From NCBI RefSeq assembly GCF_008247605.1, contig NZ_CP043420.1:1488001-1552000 (forward strand): DNA of 64,000 nt, written 5' to 3'. The position numbers were made by a program, and so were the translations under genes. Below, one piece after another: positions 41,142-49,835 of the stretch. The stretch is from Kushneria phosphatilytica. Its GTDB lineage: Bacteria > Pseudomonadota > Gammaproteobacteria > Pseudomonadales > Halomonadaceae. Under the pieces are notes generated by a model. It was not told the DNA's origin and searched no databases. It was given only the letters and a program-made list of their open reading frames with translations. Within the stretch, counting starts at the first letter, position 1, and each line of letters starts with the position of its first letter.

Positions 41142-42083
41142 TTATCGCTTTTCGGCGCTTTCACTGACTCTGCTCATCTCGACCGTTCGCCATGTGCCAT
41201 GCGTCAGCCCTCGATCATCGTTATAGCCATCTGTAGTCTTCTGACTTCGATGGCCCAGCAACGTCATGGTATCGACACCCTGGTCACGGTACAGCCGCTC
41301 ACTCAGTGAGCGAATCTCGTGGAAGGTGGCCGGCATCTTGCCGCGCCATTCGCCCGGCGCGATAACGTGATCGCGAGCTTCGGCGAAACGGGTAGAGAGC
41401 GACGCCGCGCCTAGCTGCTTACCCCCTTTCTTGCGCAGCAGGTGTGTGCCTGACTGGTGATACCGGCGGCATTCTTCCAGCGCATCGGCCAGCGTCATGC
41501 CGATGGCATTTAGGCCAAGACAAGTCGGGATGGCGATGCGCTCTCCGGTTTTCTGCTGATGAACATGCAAATGGCCATCCCATTCATGCTTGAACGTCAG
41601 GTTCACAAGGTCGGTCCGGCGCTGACCGCTGAGCAGTGCCAACCGCAGTGCATGCGTGAGCCACCCCTGTCCGTGCACTTCAGCATGCCGGTAGATGCGC
41701 TGCCACTGCTCCAGCGACAGTCGAGAGCGGGCGGGCTGTGGCCTGAGGGGTTTCAGATGCGCCGCCGGATTGGTCAGTGCCCAGCCAGCCAGCAACGCCT
41801 CATTAAACACGCTGTTGGCTTCCTTGAGCATGTTCTTCGCAGCGTAAGGGCGACCGGAATCGGTGACGGCGCGCACTGCTCGGGCCACATGCATCGGCTG
41901 GATCTGGGCGACGGCCATATCTCCAAGATGTTCGATCAGATTGTTGATGTTTGCCCGGCGGCAGGTCATCGTCTTGGGTGACAGATCCTTCATCGAAAGG
42001 ATCTCCACATAATTCTCGCACCACCGGCTCAGCGATCGATAGCGCGGTGAAACCTTGCCCATGACGTTGTTCATGATGTTCAT
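41142..42083 (-). CDS. second tyrosine recombinase
   Basis: 313 residues. SAM-like N-terminal domain (about 15-110) and a complete catalytic set: Arg155 (SGQRRTDL), Lys178 (QQKTG), His255 and Arg258 (FHEIRS), His278 (LGHRS), Tyr287. Nothing appears damaged. It lies about 1.7 kb inside attR, while another integrase flanks attL. Which of the two acts on the tRNA-Leu site is not decided by sequence. It may serve a different site or be a relic of a previous element. Confidence 0.88.
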   Translation of the reverse strand: MNIMNNVMGKVSPRYRSLSRWCENYVEILSMKDLSPKTMTCRRANINNLIEHLGDMAVAQIQPMHVARAVRAVTDSGRPYAAKNMLKEANSVFNEALLAGWALTNPAAHLKPLRPQPARSRLSLEQWQRIYRHAEVHGQGWLTHALRLALLSGQRRTDLVNLTFKHEWDGHLHVHQQKTGERIAIPTCLGLNAIGMTLADALEECRRYHQSGTHLLRKKGGKQLGAASLSTRFAEARDHVIAPGEWRGKMPATFHEIRSLSERLYRDQGVDTMTLLGHRSQKTTDGYNDDRGLTHGTWRTVEMSRVSESAEKR

Positions 42084-42166
42084 ATCGGCTCCATTGATGA
42101 TGGACGCCCGAACGAATTCCGGGCGCCCTGCCTGTTCGGCAGAGAATCAATGAATAGCCACTTCCA

Positions 42167-42535
42167 TCAGGTCAGCTGCGCAACACCATCGGCAAAGAAC
42201 CATGCCGCCACGGCCTGATCGATGCGCCAGTCCACTAACGTCGATTCAGGGTGCTCGGCCTGGTAGTCCTCGAAACGCTGATAGAACTTCAGTGATAACG
42301 CCTTATCCCAATCTTCGAAGGGAACGCCTTCCATGCTTGCTTCGATGTGATTGATCCGCTCGGCGCGCTTTTGTTTCAGCACTTCCATTTCCATCTCAAC
42401 GTCTACAGGTATTCGACTGCGCCCAGCCTCCCAGTATTGCCATGTCCGGTTCGATACATGCCCTACATGGCTTGCTGCTTCGCTGACATCCAGCATCAGC
42501 ATTTTGCGCAGCGCCTGTAACTCCTTTCCGTTCAT
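42167..42535 (-). CDS. HTH regulator, YdiL/DUF1870-like
   Basis: 122 residues: MNGKELQALRKMLMLDVSEA, SNRTWQYWEAGRSRIP is the YdiL-type XRE helix-turn-helix; the C-terminus (ALSLKFYQRFEDYQAEHPES) is acidic and helical. It precedes the second integrase on the same strand and could regulate it. Starts at the ATG with AAAGGAG upstream. Confidence 0.72.
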   Translation of the reverse strand: MNGKELQALRKMLMLDVSEAASHVGHVSNRTWQYWEAGRSRIPVDVEMEMEVLKQKRAERINHIEASMEGVPFEDWDKALSLKFYQRFEDYQAEHPESTLVDWRIDQAVAAWFFADGVAQLT

Positions 42536-42548
42536 GAGTGGGCCGCTT

Positions 42549-42935
42549 TTATTGATGGTCCATGTTTTTCCCGGTGCGTCGCCACGTCTCGTTGCGTTGC
42601 AAATATGCCAAATGCCTGCATTCCTGGCAGCGCTCCTGCATGTTTTTCGGGTTGCGGATTGCTTTCGATGAGCGCGTTTCGTACCAGCCACATACACAAC
42701 GCACCACCCATTTCGCTTTCTTGCTCTCATCAGCCAGCAAGCCGATTACTGTCATCCTGCCGCGCTTCATGCCTGTCAGATTCGGCATGCCTGATGGAAC
42801 TACCCGGGTCTGCGGCGGCATCTTCCAGCGCGGCATCAGCGCACGGGTTTGGGGAGTATAAGCCTCGCCGGGCGATAGAACCCGAGCAGCGGTTTTATTG
42901 ATGGGCTGACCCAGGTATTCGTATTCATGCGACAT
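42549..42935 (-). CDS. Cys-rich zinc-binding phage protein
   Basis: 128 residues; the conserved-looking core GRMTVIGLLADESKKAKWVV, CVCGWYETRSSKAI, ERCQECRHLAYL has two CxC/CxxC pairs that would bind zinc. Lies upstream of the HTH gene by 13 bp, same operon. Function unknown. Confidence 0.7.
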   Translation of the reverse strand: MSHEYEYLGQPINKTAARVLSPGEAYTPQTRALMPRWKMPPQTRVVPSGMPNLTGMKRGRMTVIGLLADESKKAKWVVRCVCGWYETRSSKAIRNPKNMQERCQECRHLAYLQRNETWRRTGKNMDHQ

Positions 42936-42991
42936 GGTAAAGCTCCGAAGAGAACCCCAGCTCTTGGCTGGGGCGAGATAGTGCGCGAGGA

Positions 42992-43276
42992 TTACTCGGT
43001 ATCAGCGGCGATAATCTTCATGGCGTGCTCAACTGCGATTTGCTCGTTGAATACGCCGCCGGCCTCGCGCAGGAACTCTAACTGGCCCTCGATGCTCTCT
43101 TCGGTGATTTCATCGTCACAGCCTTCCTTTGCAGCTGACCAGGCATATTGTCCGGCAAGCATGTCAGAGGAGAATTCGATACCTTCCATACCCTCGCAGG
43201 TGCCTTCGTTAACATATTCGACAACCTGCTCGAGCGAAGTAGAGTTAGCGATAGCGTTGCTGAGGTAAGTAGTCAT
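42992..43276 (-). CDS. small acidic phage protein
   Basis: 94 residues, very acidic (about 20 Asp/Glu) with only a few basic residues, which recalls DNA-mimic and other inhibitory phage proteins, though no family is recognised. First gene of the right-end minus-strand operon, behind a palindrome at 43335..43354. Confidence 0.65.
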   Translation of the reverse strand: MTTYLSNAIANSTSLEQVVEYVNEGTCEGMEGIEFSSDMLAGQYAWSAAKEGCDDEITEESIEGQLEFLREAGGVFNEQIAVEHAMKIIAADTE

Positions 43277-43334
43277 GATGGTGTCTCTCTATTAGAGGCG
43301 GGTCGAGCTCATCTCGCACCCTACGACTCTAATT

Positions 43335-43354
43335 ATGTTCGTGATCGCGAACAT
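43335..43354. promoter_or_regulatory. operator-like palindrome
   Basis: ATGTTCG and CGAACAT separated by 6 bases, 59 bp before the start of the minus-strand gene ending at 42992. Likely a repressor site for the right-end operon, perhaps of the YdiL-like protein. Confidence 0.5.
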
Positions 43355-43497
43355 GTGCAAGAGTTTTCTTTCCGAAGGTCGCAATTTGGTCGCAGACTGG
43401 CTGCGACCAGCCAGCATCATGCGAATAACGGAAAGCCATAACCTACTGTTTCTGAAGGCAACCGGCGTGCAAGCGCGGCCGTAGAAATGTCCCGAAA

Positions 43498-43512
43498 CGG
43501 ATTCAAAATCCG
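43498..43512 (+). other. tRNA-Leu(CAA)-like anticodon arm
   Basis: CGGA-TTCAAAA-TCCG has the stem and loop of a Leu tRNA with anticodon CAA, but no acceptor or T-arm can be folded around it. Read on the minus strand the same hairpin would carry UUG (Gln). Confidence 0.35.
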
Positions 43513-43540
43513 CCGGGCTAATACCCTAGGTCTGTTATCC

Positions 43541-43581
43541 AACAGCGAATATCAGTAGGCGCAAGGGACTTAAAATCCCTT
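43541..43581 (+). pseudogene. tRNA-Leu(UAA)-like fragment
   Basis: GCGAATATCAGTAGGCGC followed by AGGGA-CTTAAAA-TCCCT closely matches the D-arm plus anticodon arm of bacterial tRNA-Leu(UAA); the acceptor stem and T-arm are absent. Either a decayed tRNA gene or a fragment used in another way. Confidence 0.4.
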
Positions 43582-43684
43582 GTTTCTGAGCTGCGAGATC
43601 GGCTAGCTACGGTGCCGGGAAGAGGAAGCGGGGAAAGGCGGGGAAAGAATGCCGCTCAGCAGGATTCGAGGCGGCATCAAAATG

Positions 43685-43706
43685 TTGACCAAAAAGCTGA
43701 CCAAAA
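43685..43706. repeat. direct repeats, candidate integrase arm sites
   Basis: TTGACCAAAA (43685) and CTGACCAAAA (43697), 12 bp apart, about 80-100 bp from attR. GCTGACCAAA also occurs at 1187..1196 beside attL. This fits arm-type binding sites of a lambda-type integrase. Confidence 0.5.
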
Positions 43707-43783
43707 GGGCCCAAAACCGACCATATTCAGCCCTTTTCCGGTCATTTCCAATGCGTTAAGTCATTGAAAATAAAGGAATTAGG

Positions 43784-43812
43784 TGGTGCGGATGGGGAGA
43801 CTTGAACTCCCA
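43784..43812. repeat. attR core (29-bp direct repeat, 3' end of tRNA-Leu)
   Basis: Identical to 1103..1131. It covers the CCA, acceptor strand and T-arm portion of the tRNA gene, which stays whole because the prophage side supplies nothing within the gene. Confidence 0.9.
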
Positions 43813-43869
43813 CGCCATAAAGGCACTGGAACCTAAATCCAGCGTGTCTACCAATTCCACCACATCCGC
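43784..43869 (-). tRNA. tRNA-Leu(UAG)
   Basis: 86 nt with encoded CCA. Acceptor GCGGATG/CATCCGC, D-arm GGTGGAATTGGTAGACAC, anticodon arm CTGGA-TTTAGGT-TCCAG (anticodon TAG), long class II variable arm (TGCCTTTATGGCG) and T-arm GGGAG-TTCAAGT-CTCCC. Transcribed from the chromosome side towards the prophage. Confidence 0.95.
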
Positions 43870-44000
43870 AGCGCGCCCATATTCTAGAGTTCCGGGCGCC
43901 CGAGTCAATGCCCTCGTTTCAGATGTGCTTCATCAGGTCGATATTCAGAACGTCCAGGGCTATCAGGCCTGAAGGAATACACCATGGGATGAGAGCAGGC

Positions 44001-44750
44001 ATGAAAGGCCGAGGGACAGGATTGTTGCGGGAACGCGGGTGGCTGTGGCTGGAGCGTTGGGTGCGGCGTCTGTTGCCGGGATATTGTGCCTTTTGCCTGG
44101 GGCCTGCGGCTGCCGGGAAGCCATGGTGCCGGGCCTGTTATGCCGGGTTACCGCATCATCGTCATGCCTGTCTGCAATGTGGCGATGTGCTAAAGGTCAA
44201 TGAATCGCGTCGTTGTGGACGGTGTCTGAAATCGCCACCCCCTTTTGAAGCAACCCATGTGCCATGGCGGTATGAAGGGGATATCGCGGCCACCATGCAA
44301 CGTTTCAAGTTTCAGGCTGATCGTCGTGCCGGACATCTGCTGGCAGCATTGATGGATGAGGGGCTCGATAGTCTGTCGTTTGCCGCGCCTGTCGGCGTGC
44401 TGATGCCAGTACCACTGCATGTCAGCAGAGCGCGTGAGCGTGGCTTTGATCAGACAGCCTGGCTGGCACGGCAACTGGCGGCCCGGCGCGGCTGGCAACT
44501 GCTCGAGGCCCAGCGTTTGCGAGCGACGCCCAGCCAGCGCGATCTGGATCGCCGCGCCCGGCGACGCAATGTCGCAGGGGCCTTTCGTGTGCCGTATGCA
44601 CTGCCCGAGACCGTTATACTGTTTGATGATGTCATGACGACCGGGGCGACGTTTGCGTCGCTGGCGCAGGCCTGTCGCGATGCCGGGGCCAGTAAAATCA
44701 GTGTGCTTGCCGTGGCGCGCACGCCCTCTCGTGATCATCGAATCTGTTAA
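44001..44750 (+). CDS. comF: ComF family phosphoribosyltransferase-like protein
   Basis: 249 residues. N-terminal zinc region with CAFC, CRAC, CLQCG and CGRC pairs, then the PRTase domain with VILFDDVMTTGATFASLA, the PRPP-binding signature. Orthologues act in natural transformation (ComF/GntX), handling incoming single-stranded DNA. ATG at 44001 has AGCAGG upstream; the frame reaches 43908 without family likeness. Confidence 0.88.
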   Translation: MKGRGTGLLRERGWLWLERWVRRLLPGYCAFCLGPAAAGKPWCRACYAGLPHHRHACLQCGDVLKVNESRRCGRCLKSPPPFEATHVPWRYEGDIAATMQRFKFQADRRAGHLLAALMDEGLDSLSFAAPVGVLMPVPLHVSRARERGFDQTAWLARQLAARRGWQLLEAQRLRATPSQRDLDRRARRRNVAGAFRVPYALPETVILFDDVMTTGATFASLAQACRDAGASKISVLAVARTPSRDHRIC

Positions 44751-44785
44751 TCTGGGTTCTCGGAACCTCAGCAGGAGCGAGACCC

Positions 44786-45775
44786 ATGGCTCGAACAGCG
44801 CAGACGCATCCTTTCGAGGCCCTGAAACCTGAACGCATCGTGGCGGCCATCGAATCGCAGGGGTTACGCGTCGAAGGCGAGCCCTTTGCGCTCAATAGCT
44901 ATGAAAATCGGGTCTTCGACTGGCGCGATGAAGAGGGCCGGCGGTTCATTGCCAAGTTTTATCGTCCAGGACGGCTCGATAATGAAGCCATTCTCGAGGA
45001 GCACGCTTTCCTTGATGAGCTCGAGGAGGCGGAAGTCAGCATCGGTCCGGTCTGGCACAACGAGCATGGTGAGACCCTGCATGAGCATGAGGGGTATCGC
45101 TTTGCTCTTTTCAAGGCACTCTCCGGCCAACCGCCCGAGCTGGATAATCCGGCACATCTTTTTGCGCTGGGGGAAACCATTGGTCAGATGCATGCCGTGG
45201 CCAGCAGGCGACCTTTCATGCATCGCGCCACGCTTTCGCCGGGAACCGTCGCTTCACAGAGCCGCACCCGGGTGCTTGAGCAGGGCTGGCTGACCCGCCG
45301 GCAGCGCAGCGCCTATGAACGCATTACCGGAGAATTGTTGCACCATCTGCCGGTCGAGGCCTGGCCGGTAAGCTCCCTGCAGCGGGTGCATGGCGACTGC
45401 CATCCCGGCAATATCCTCGGGCGGGATGAGCACTTCGCGCTGGTTGATTTCGATGACTGCACCATGGCCCCAGCGGTACAGGATCTCTGGATGCTGCTTT
45501 CGGCCAGTGACCCCATGGAGTGGCAGCAACAGGTCAGTGAGTTGATCGAGGGCTATGAACAATACTGCGACTTCGATCGTCGCCAGCTGAGCTGGATCGA
45601 GCAGCTGCGAACAGTCCGACTGCTGCGCTACAGCGCATGGCTGATCGAGCGCTGGGAAGACCCGGCCTTCCCGCGTGCCTTCCCATGGCTGAGTGAGGAA
45701 CATTACTGGGATCAGCATATTCGGACACTTGAACAACAGCGTGTGGCCCTGCAACAGCCCAACTGGCTGGCATGA
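44786..45775 (+). CDS. srkA: stress response kinase A (YihE family)
   Basis: 329 residues, the family's usual size. PFEALKPERIVAAIES opening, NSYENRVFDW, FIAKFYRPGRL (ATP Lys), and HGDCHPGNIL plus LVDFDDCTMAPAVQD as catalytic and metal motifs of the APH/choline-kinase-like fold. Counters envelope and oxidative stress in E. coli. CAGGAGCGAG precedes the start. Confidence 0.92.
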   Translation: MARTAQTHPFEALKPERIVAAIESQGLRVEGEPFALNSYENRVFDWRDEEGRRFIAKFYRPGRLDNEAILEEHAFLDELEEAEVSIGPVWHNEHGETLHEHEGYRFALFKALSGQPPELDNPAHLFALGETIGQMHAVASRRPFMHRATLSPGTVASQSRTRVLEQGWLTRRQRSAYERITGELLHHLPVEAWPVSSLQRVHGDCHPGNILGRDEHFALVDFDDCTMAPAVQDLWMLLSASDPMEWQQQVSELIEGYEQYCDFDRRQLSWIEQLRTVRLLRYSAWLIERWEDPAFPRAFPWLSEEHYWDQHIRTLEQQRVALQQPNWLA

Positions 45776-45887
45776 AGGCAGGTCGACGCTGCATCTGCCC
45801 CTCTGCCGGGTTAGAATCGATGCTTTCTCTGAATGGTGGTTCCGGAAGCGGTGTCATCATTTGGTGCTTCAGTAACAGGGATCGGGC

Positions 45888-46442
45888 ATGAGCGAAGAAC
45901 TCTCGCATCACTATCGCGCCATTATTGAAGGTCTGGGGGAGGACCCGGATCGCGAAGGACTGCGCGAAACGCCGATGCGTGCTGCCAAGGCCATGGGCTT
46001 TCTGACACGCGGCTATCAGCAGTCTCTGGATGAGGTCGTCAATGGCGCCGTGTTTACCTCATCAAGCGATGAGATGGTGCTGATCAAGGATATCGAGCTC
46101 TACTCGATGTGTGAGCATCACATGCTGCCGTTCATCGGCAAGTGCCACATCGGTTATCTGCCCAATGGCAAGGTGCTGGGGCTTTCGAAGTTTGCCCGTA
46201 TCGTCGATATGTATGCACGACGTCTGCAGATCCAGGAAGAGCTGACACGACAGATCGCCGATGCCATTGTCGAGGCGACCGATGCTCGCGGCGTGGGCGT
46301 CATCGTGGAGGCGCGTCATCTGTGCATGATGATGCGTGGCGTCGAGAAGCAGAATTCCAGCATGAAGACTTCGGTCATGCTCGGTGATTTTCGTCAGTCC
46401 CAGGCAACCCGTAACGAGTTTCTCAATCTGGTGGGCCGCTAG
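45888..46442 (+). CDS. folE: GTP cyclohydrolase I
   Basis: 184 residues. Zinc ligands Cys75 and His78 (CEHHMLPF) and Cys146 ([13 protein letters not shown]); [19 protein letters not shown] is the standard core. Converts GTP to dihydroneopterin triphosphate for folate. Start has AGGGATCGGGC upstream. Confidence 0.95.
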   Translation: MSEELSHHYRAIIEGLGEDPDREGLRETPMRAAKAMGFLTRGYQQSLDEVVNGAVFTSSSDEMVLIKDIELYSMCEHHMLPFIGKCHIGYLPNGKVLGLSKFARIVDMYARRLQIQEELTRQIADAIVEATDARGVGVIVEARHLCMMMRGVEKQNSSMKTSVMLGDFRQSQATRNEFLNLVGR

Positions 46443-46611
46443 GGCGTCGTTGTCACGAGCGATCGGCCCCGGGACATTGATCGTTAGCCGCAGAATGCTT
46501 TCGAACAGGGTGTTGGCGAGGCAATATCAACTGGCGCAGCGCTGGATCAGCCACCATCCTTCGGGAATAAGCTGACCGTAAAGGCATACACTATTGGACA
46601 GGGAGAGCCGC

Positions 46612-48075
46612 ATGGACATTCTTTCCGACAAGAACCTGTATCGCCCCTTTGCCTATATCGATGGCAATTGGGTCGCTGCGGATAGCGGTGAACAGATCGA
46701 TGTGGATAATCCCGCTACCGGCGAAGTTATCGCTCAGGTGCCACGGCTGGGCCGGGTCGAAACCGAGAGAGCCATCGAGGCGGCCCACGCGGCTTTTGCC
46801 GATTGGCGTGCGCGCACGGCGCTGGAGCGTGCCGACATCCTCATGAAGTGGTATGAACTGATGCTGGAGCACAAGGCGGATCTCGGTCGCCTGATGACGC
46901 TCGAGCAGGGCAAGCCGATCAAGGAGGCTGAAGGCGAGATTGTTTATGCTGCCAGCTTCATGCGCTGGTTTGCCGAGGAGGCCCGGCGCACCTATGGCGA
47001 TACGATCCCCGGCGCCAAGCGCGATCAGCGCATTCTGGTAACCAAACAGCCGGTCGGAGTCGTCGGCGCCATCACGCCCTGGAATTTCCCTTCCTCGATG
47101 ATCACGCGCAAGGCCGCGGCGGCGTTGGCGGCAGGATGTACATTTGTGGTCAAGCCGGCAGAGCAGACGCCGTTGTCTGCTACAGCGCTGGCAGCGCTGG
47201 CCGAGCAGGCCGGTGTGCCCCGGGGCGTCTTCAACGTGCTGCCGGGTGATGCCCGTGAAATCGGCGAAACGCTTACCCACTCAAACCTGGTCCGCAAGAT
47301 TACCTTTACCGGTTCGACGCCCGTGGGGCGCAAACTGATGAGTCAGGCTGCCGAGCACATTCAGAAGGTGTCGCTCGAACTGGGAGGCAATGCGCCATTT
47401 CTCGTATTCGATGATGCCGATCTGGATGCTGCTGTCGCGGGCGCCATGGCGGCCAAGTTTCGTAATGCGGGGCAGACCTGTGTTTGTACCAACCGTTTTC
47501 TGGTGCAGTCCGGCGTGGTCAATGCCTTCTGTGAGAAGTTGGCAGCGGCCATGAACAGTGATCTGATGGTGGGTGATGGCATGCAGGAAGGTGTCAATAT
47601 CGGCCCCCTGATCAACGAAGATGCTGTCGAGAAGGTGAGCGACCATATCGAGGATGCGCTTTCCAAAGGGGCCGAACTGATGATCGGTGGGCGTCGCCAC
47701 CAGCAACTGGGCGGCCGCTTCTTCCAGCCAACCCTGATCAATGGTGCCCGTCCCGATATGAAGGTGGCTCGCGAAGAGACCTTCGGCCCGCTGGCAGCGG
47801 TGTTCTCCTTCGAAAGTGAAGAAGAGGGCGTGCGCATGGCCAACGATACTGAATTCGGGCTGGCCTCGTACTTCTATACACGCGATCTGGGGCGTACCTG
47901 GCGAGTGGCGGAAGCGCTGGAATACGGCATTGTCGGCATCAACGAGGGCCTGATTTCCAACGCGGCAGCGCCCTTCGGCGGCATGAAGGAGTCCGGCCTG
48001 GGGCGTGAAGGTTCAAAGTATGGACTTGAAGAGTTCATGGAGACCAAATATCTCTGCATGAATATCAATGTCTGA
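46612..48075 (+). CDS. gabD: succinate-semialdehyde dehydrogenase [NAD(P)+]
   Basis: 487 residues. ALDH fold: WNFPSSMITRKAAAALAAGC, FTGSTPVGRKLM, LELGGNAPFLVFDDADLDAAV (general-base Glu) and NAGQTCVCTNRF (catalytic Cys); GLGREGSKYGLEEFMETKYL is the usual GabD end. Oxidises succinic semialdehyde to succinate in GABA degradation. No gabT is adjacent. Start chosen after GGGAGAG. Confidence 0.92.
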   Translation: MDILSDKNLYRPFAYIDGNWVAADSGEQIDVDNPATGEVIAQVPRLGRVETERAIEAAHAAFADWRARTALERADILMKWYELMLEHKADLGRLMTLEQGKPIKEAEGEIVYAASFMRWFAEEARRTYGDTIPGAKRDQRILVTKQPVGVVGAITPWNFPSSMITRKAAAALAAGCTFVVKPAEQTPLSATALAALAEQAGVPRGVFNVLPGDAREIGETLTHSNLVRKITFTGSTPVGRKLMSQAAEHIQKVSLELGGNAPFLVFDDADLDAAVAGAMAAKFRNAGQTCVCTNRFLVQSGVVNAFCEKLAAAMNSDLMVGDGMQEGVNIGPLINEDAVEKVSDHIEDALSKGAELMIGGRRHQQLGGRFFQPTLINGARPDMKVAREETFGPLAAVFSFESEEEGVRMANDTEFGLASYFYTRDLGRTWRVAEALEYGIVGINEGLISNAAAPFGGMKESGLGREGSKYGLEEFMETKYLCMNINV

Positions 48076-48120
48076 TGTATTGATCAGTCATCGCACTCGC
48101 GTTTGAGTGCTCTCGTATTA

Positions 48121-48152
48121 AAAGGGAGGCCCATGAGGGCTTCCCTTTTTTA
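48121..48152 (+). terminator. rho-independent terminator after gabD
   Basis: 12-base arms (AAAGGGAGGCCC and GGGCTTCCCTTT, one G-U pair) around ATGA, then T-run. Confidence 0.85.
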
Positions 48153-48357
48153 ATGCAGTGTCACCCCGGTTTGCACATTCAAGCCGAGCAGTGTGAATTC
48201 AATGGGGTGACCGAGAGCTGTCCCTGGTTGTGAAAGACAACGTGCGTGTATTGAGTTAACCGGGGTTGCAAATGACACCGTGCCTTAATAGACTGTGATC
48301 AGGTTGATAAAACGGTCGCCGGTTTAATGGTGGCGAAACCAGTTACGGGAGGCGCTC

Positions 48358-48633
48358 ATGATCAATCGCATGAATCTGGGTACCATTCATTTTGCCCTGG
48401 CTTTTGGCATCATGTTTGCTCTGACTCGTGATCCATGGATCAGTGGTCTGGTTTCGCTGATTGCACCGATGATTCATGCCGTAGCAGTGCTGGCACACAG
48501 TGCCTCGTGGCGTCGTCTGTTCCAGCAGACTGCTGAAAGGCAGAATTCGGCAGGGCATAGCGATACTCTGCAATGTCGGTTTTGTACGCGTTCGCAGGAA
48601 TCAGGGGATCGACATCCCCACATGCATGCCTGA
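48358..48633 (+). CDS. small membrane protein
   Basis: 91 residues with two hydrophobic segments (IHFALAFGIMFALT, ISGLVSLIAPMIHAVAVLAH) and a polar tail containing CRFC and several His, possibly metal-binding. GGGAGG precedes the ATG. Family not recognised. Confidence 0.6.
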   Translation: MINRMNLGTIHFALAFGIMFALTRDPWISGLVSLIAPMIHAVAVLAHSASWRRLFQQTAERQNSAGHSDTLQCRFCTRSQESGDRHPHMHA

Positions 48634-48735
48634 CATGGTGCTTTAAAGCTTCGCCTTCTCGTTCAACGGCGACACTTCGGTGCCGCCGTTGTTGTATGTT
48701 GCAGGGGTAACGTAGAGAAAGCGCGAGGGAGGCAT

Positions 48736-49803
48736 ATGAGAAGGCAGTGGTCCATCAGTCATGATGTTCTCAATTATCGGCCCATGCTGGTGTTTCTGAT
48801 CGGTCTGCTGGGAAATGCCGTGCCTTCTACGGCTGCGAGCGAACGCTATACCGATAGTCATCTGCACTATGTAGACTTCTTTCAGCGTAGTGACGGACTG
48901 AAGGCGTTACTGGAGGCCATGGATCATGCCGGCGTGGGACGGGCGCAACTGATGGGCCTGGCGGTCAATCGCAAGTGGTCGACGCAGTCTTCGCATCCTC
49001 CTCGGGCGCTCGATGGCGATGAGCCGGTGCTGTACTGGTATTCGGCGACCGATTATCGGCTGGCGGCAGAGCTCTCCCGCGTTTCGCCTGAAGTGCGGCA
49101 GCGCTTTTATCCGTTCATTTCCGGTTTCAACCCGACCGATCGCCATGCCAGTGAGCAGATTGCGCAACTGCTGGCGCTCTATCCCGGACTCTGGCGTGGC
49201 ATTGGCGAAATCCTGACGCGTCACGACAGGCTCAGCCAACTGACCGAGGGAGAGCCGGCACGTGCCGATCACCCGGCGCTGATGGCAGTTTATGCCCTGG
49301 CGGGGCGTCACCATCTGCCGGTACTGCTGCATAGCAACATCGCCTCCATGGAGGCCGCTTCCCCTCGCTATCTGCCGGAACTCGAGCGCGCTCTTGCCGA
49401 ACACCCCGGAACGACCTTTATCTGGGCACATGCCGGTACCAGTGAAATGCTTAACCGTCAGCATGGACGGCTGGCTTGGCTCAATGCCACCGTAGCGCAG
49501 CTGCTTGCGCGTTATCCCAATCTTTATGTCGATCTTTCATGGAGCGTGCTGCATCCCTATCTGCTGGATCAACAGGGAGAGGCGCGTGAACCCTGGGTGG
49601 CGCTGGTCGAGCGATATCCGACACGTTTCATGCTCGGCAGCGATCTGGTGGGGCATTTCGCACCGATGAGTCGCATGCTCAACGGTTTTCGTCCCTTTCT
49701 TGATGCGTTGGAAGAGACCACCTCTCAACGGGTAGCGCAGGACAATTTCCTGGCGCTGATGGGAGAGTCTCCCGCCAGTGACAACGACCCCGTTACACCG
49801 TAG
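48736..49803 (+). CDS. exported amidohydrolase family 2 protein
   Basis: 355 residues. Signal-like N-terminus (PMLVFLIGLLGNAVPSTAAS), then YTDSHLHYVDF with the metal-binding HxH, HLPVLLHSN, FIWAHAG and MLGSDLVGHF, the TIM-barrel metal ligands of PF04909. Periplasmic hydrolase or decarboxylase-type enzyme; substrate unknown. GAGGGAGG precedes the ATG. Confidence 0.8.
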   Translation: MRRQWSISHDVLNYRPMLVFLIGLLGNAVPSTAASERYTDSHLHYVDFFQRSDGLKALLEAMDHAGVGRAQLMGLAVNRKWSTQSSHPPRALDGDEPVLYWYSATDYRLAAELSRVSPEVRQRFYPFISGFNPTDRHASEQIAQLLALYPGLWRGIGEILTRHDRLSQLTEGEPARADHPALMAVYALAGRHHLPVLLHSNIASMEAASPRYLPELERALAEHPGTTFIWAHAGTSEMLNRQHGRLAWLNATVAQLLARYPNLYVDLSWSVLHPYLLDQQGEAREPWVALVERYPTRFMLGSDLVGHFAPMSRMLNGFRPFLDALEETTSQRVAQDNFLALMGESPASDNDPVTP

Positions 49804-49816
49804 CGGGGCCGTTGTC
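49780..49816. terminator. hairpin between convergent genes
   Basis: GACAACG-CCCCG against CGGGG-CGTTGTC, overlapping the amidohydrolase stop and facing purH. No T-run, so possibly a bidirectional but weak terminator. Confidence 0.5.
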
Positions 49817-49835
49817 AGCACGGATGCCTGGGTTG

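Larger units (their letters stand above)
43277..43783. other. non-coding right end of prophage (attP arm region)
   Basis: 507 bp without a convincing gene. In order: a palindrome (43335..43354), a GGTCGCA/TGCGACC hairpin (43388..43408), two tRNA-Leu-like anticodon arms (43498..43512, 43563..43581), an ATGCCGC/GCGGCAT hairpin near 43650..43680, and two TGACCAAAA repeats (43686..43706) followed by attR. Confidence 0.65.
1103..43812. mobile_element. complete lambda/HK97-like siphovirus prophage in tRNA-Leu
   Basis: Bounded by a perfect 29-bp direct repeat whose right copy is the 3' end of tRNA-Leu(UAG). Inside are all modules of a temperate siphovirus: integrase and excisionase, CI/Cro switch, O/P-like replication genes, lysis cassette, terminase, portal, protease, capsid, connectors, tail genes with G/GT frameshift, and tailspike. 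No key gene is visibly broken, so the element could be inducible (inference). Cargo includes HicBA, DUF3800, LRAT-fold, gtrABC and a secreted nuclease. There is a second tyrosine recombinase near the right end. Confidence 0.93.

Noticed and set aside
46591..47280. Minus-strand frame opposite gabD
   Set aside because: Antisense shadow of a complete aldehyde dehydrogenase gene.
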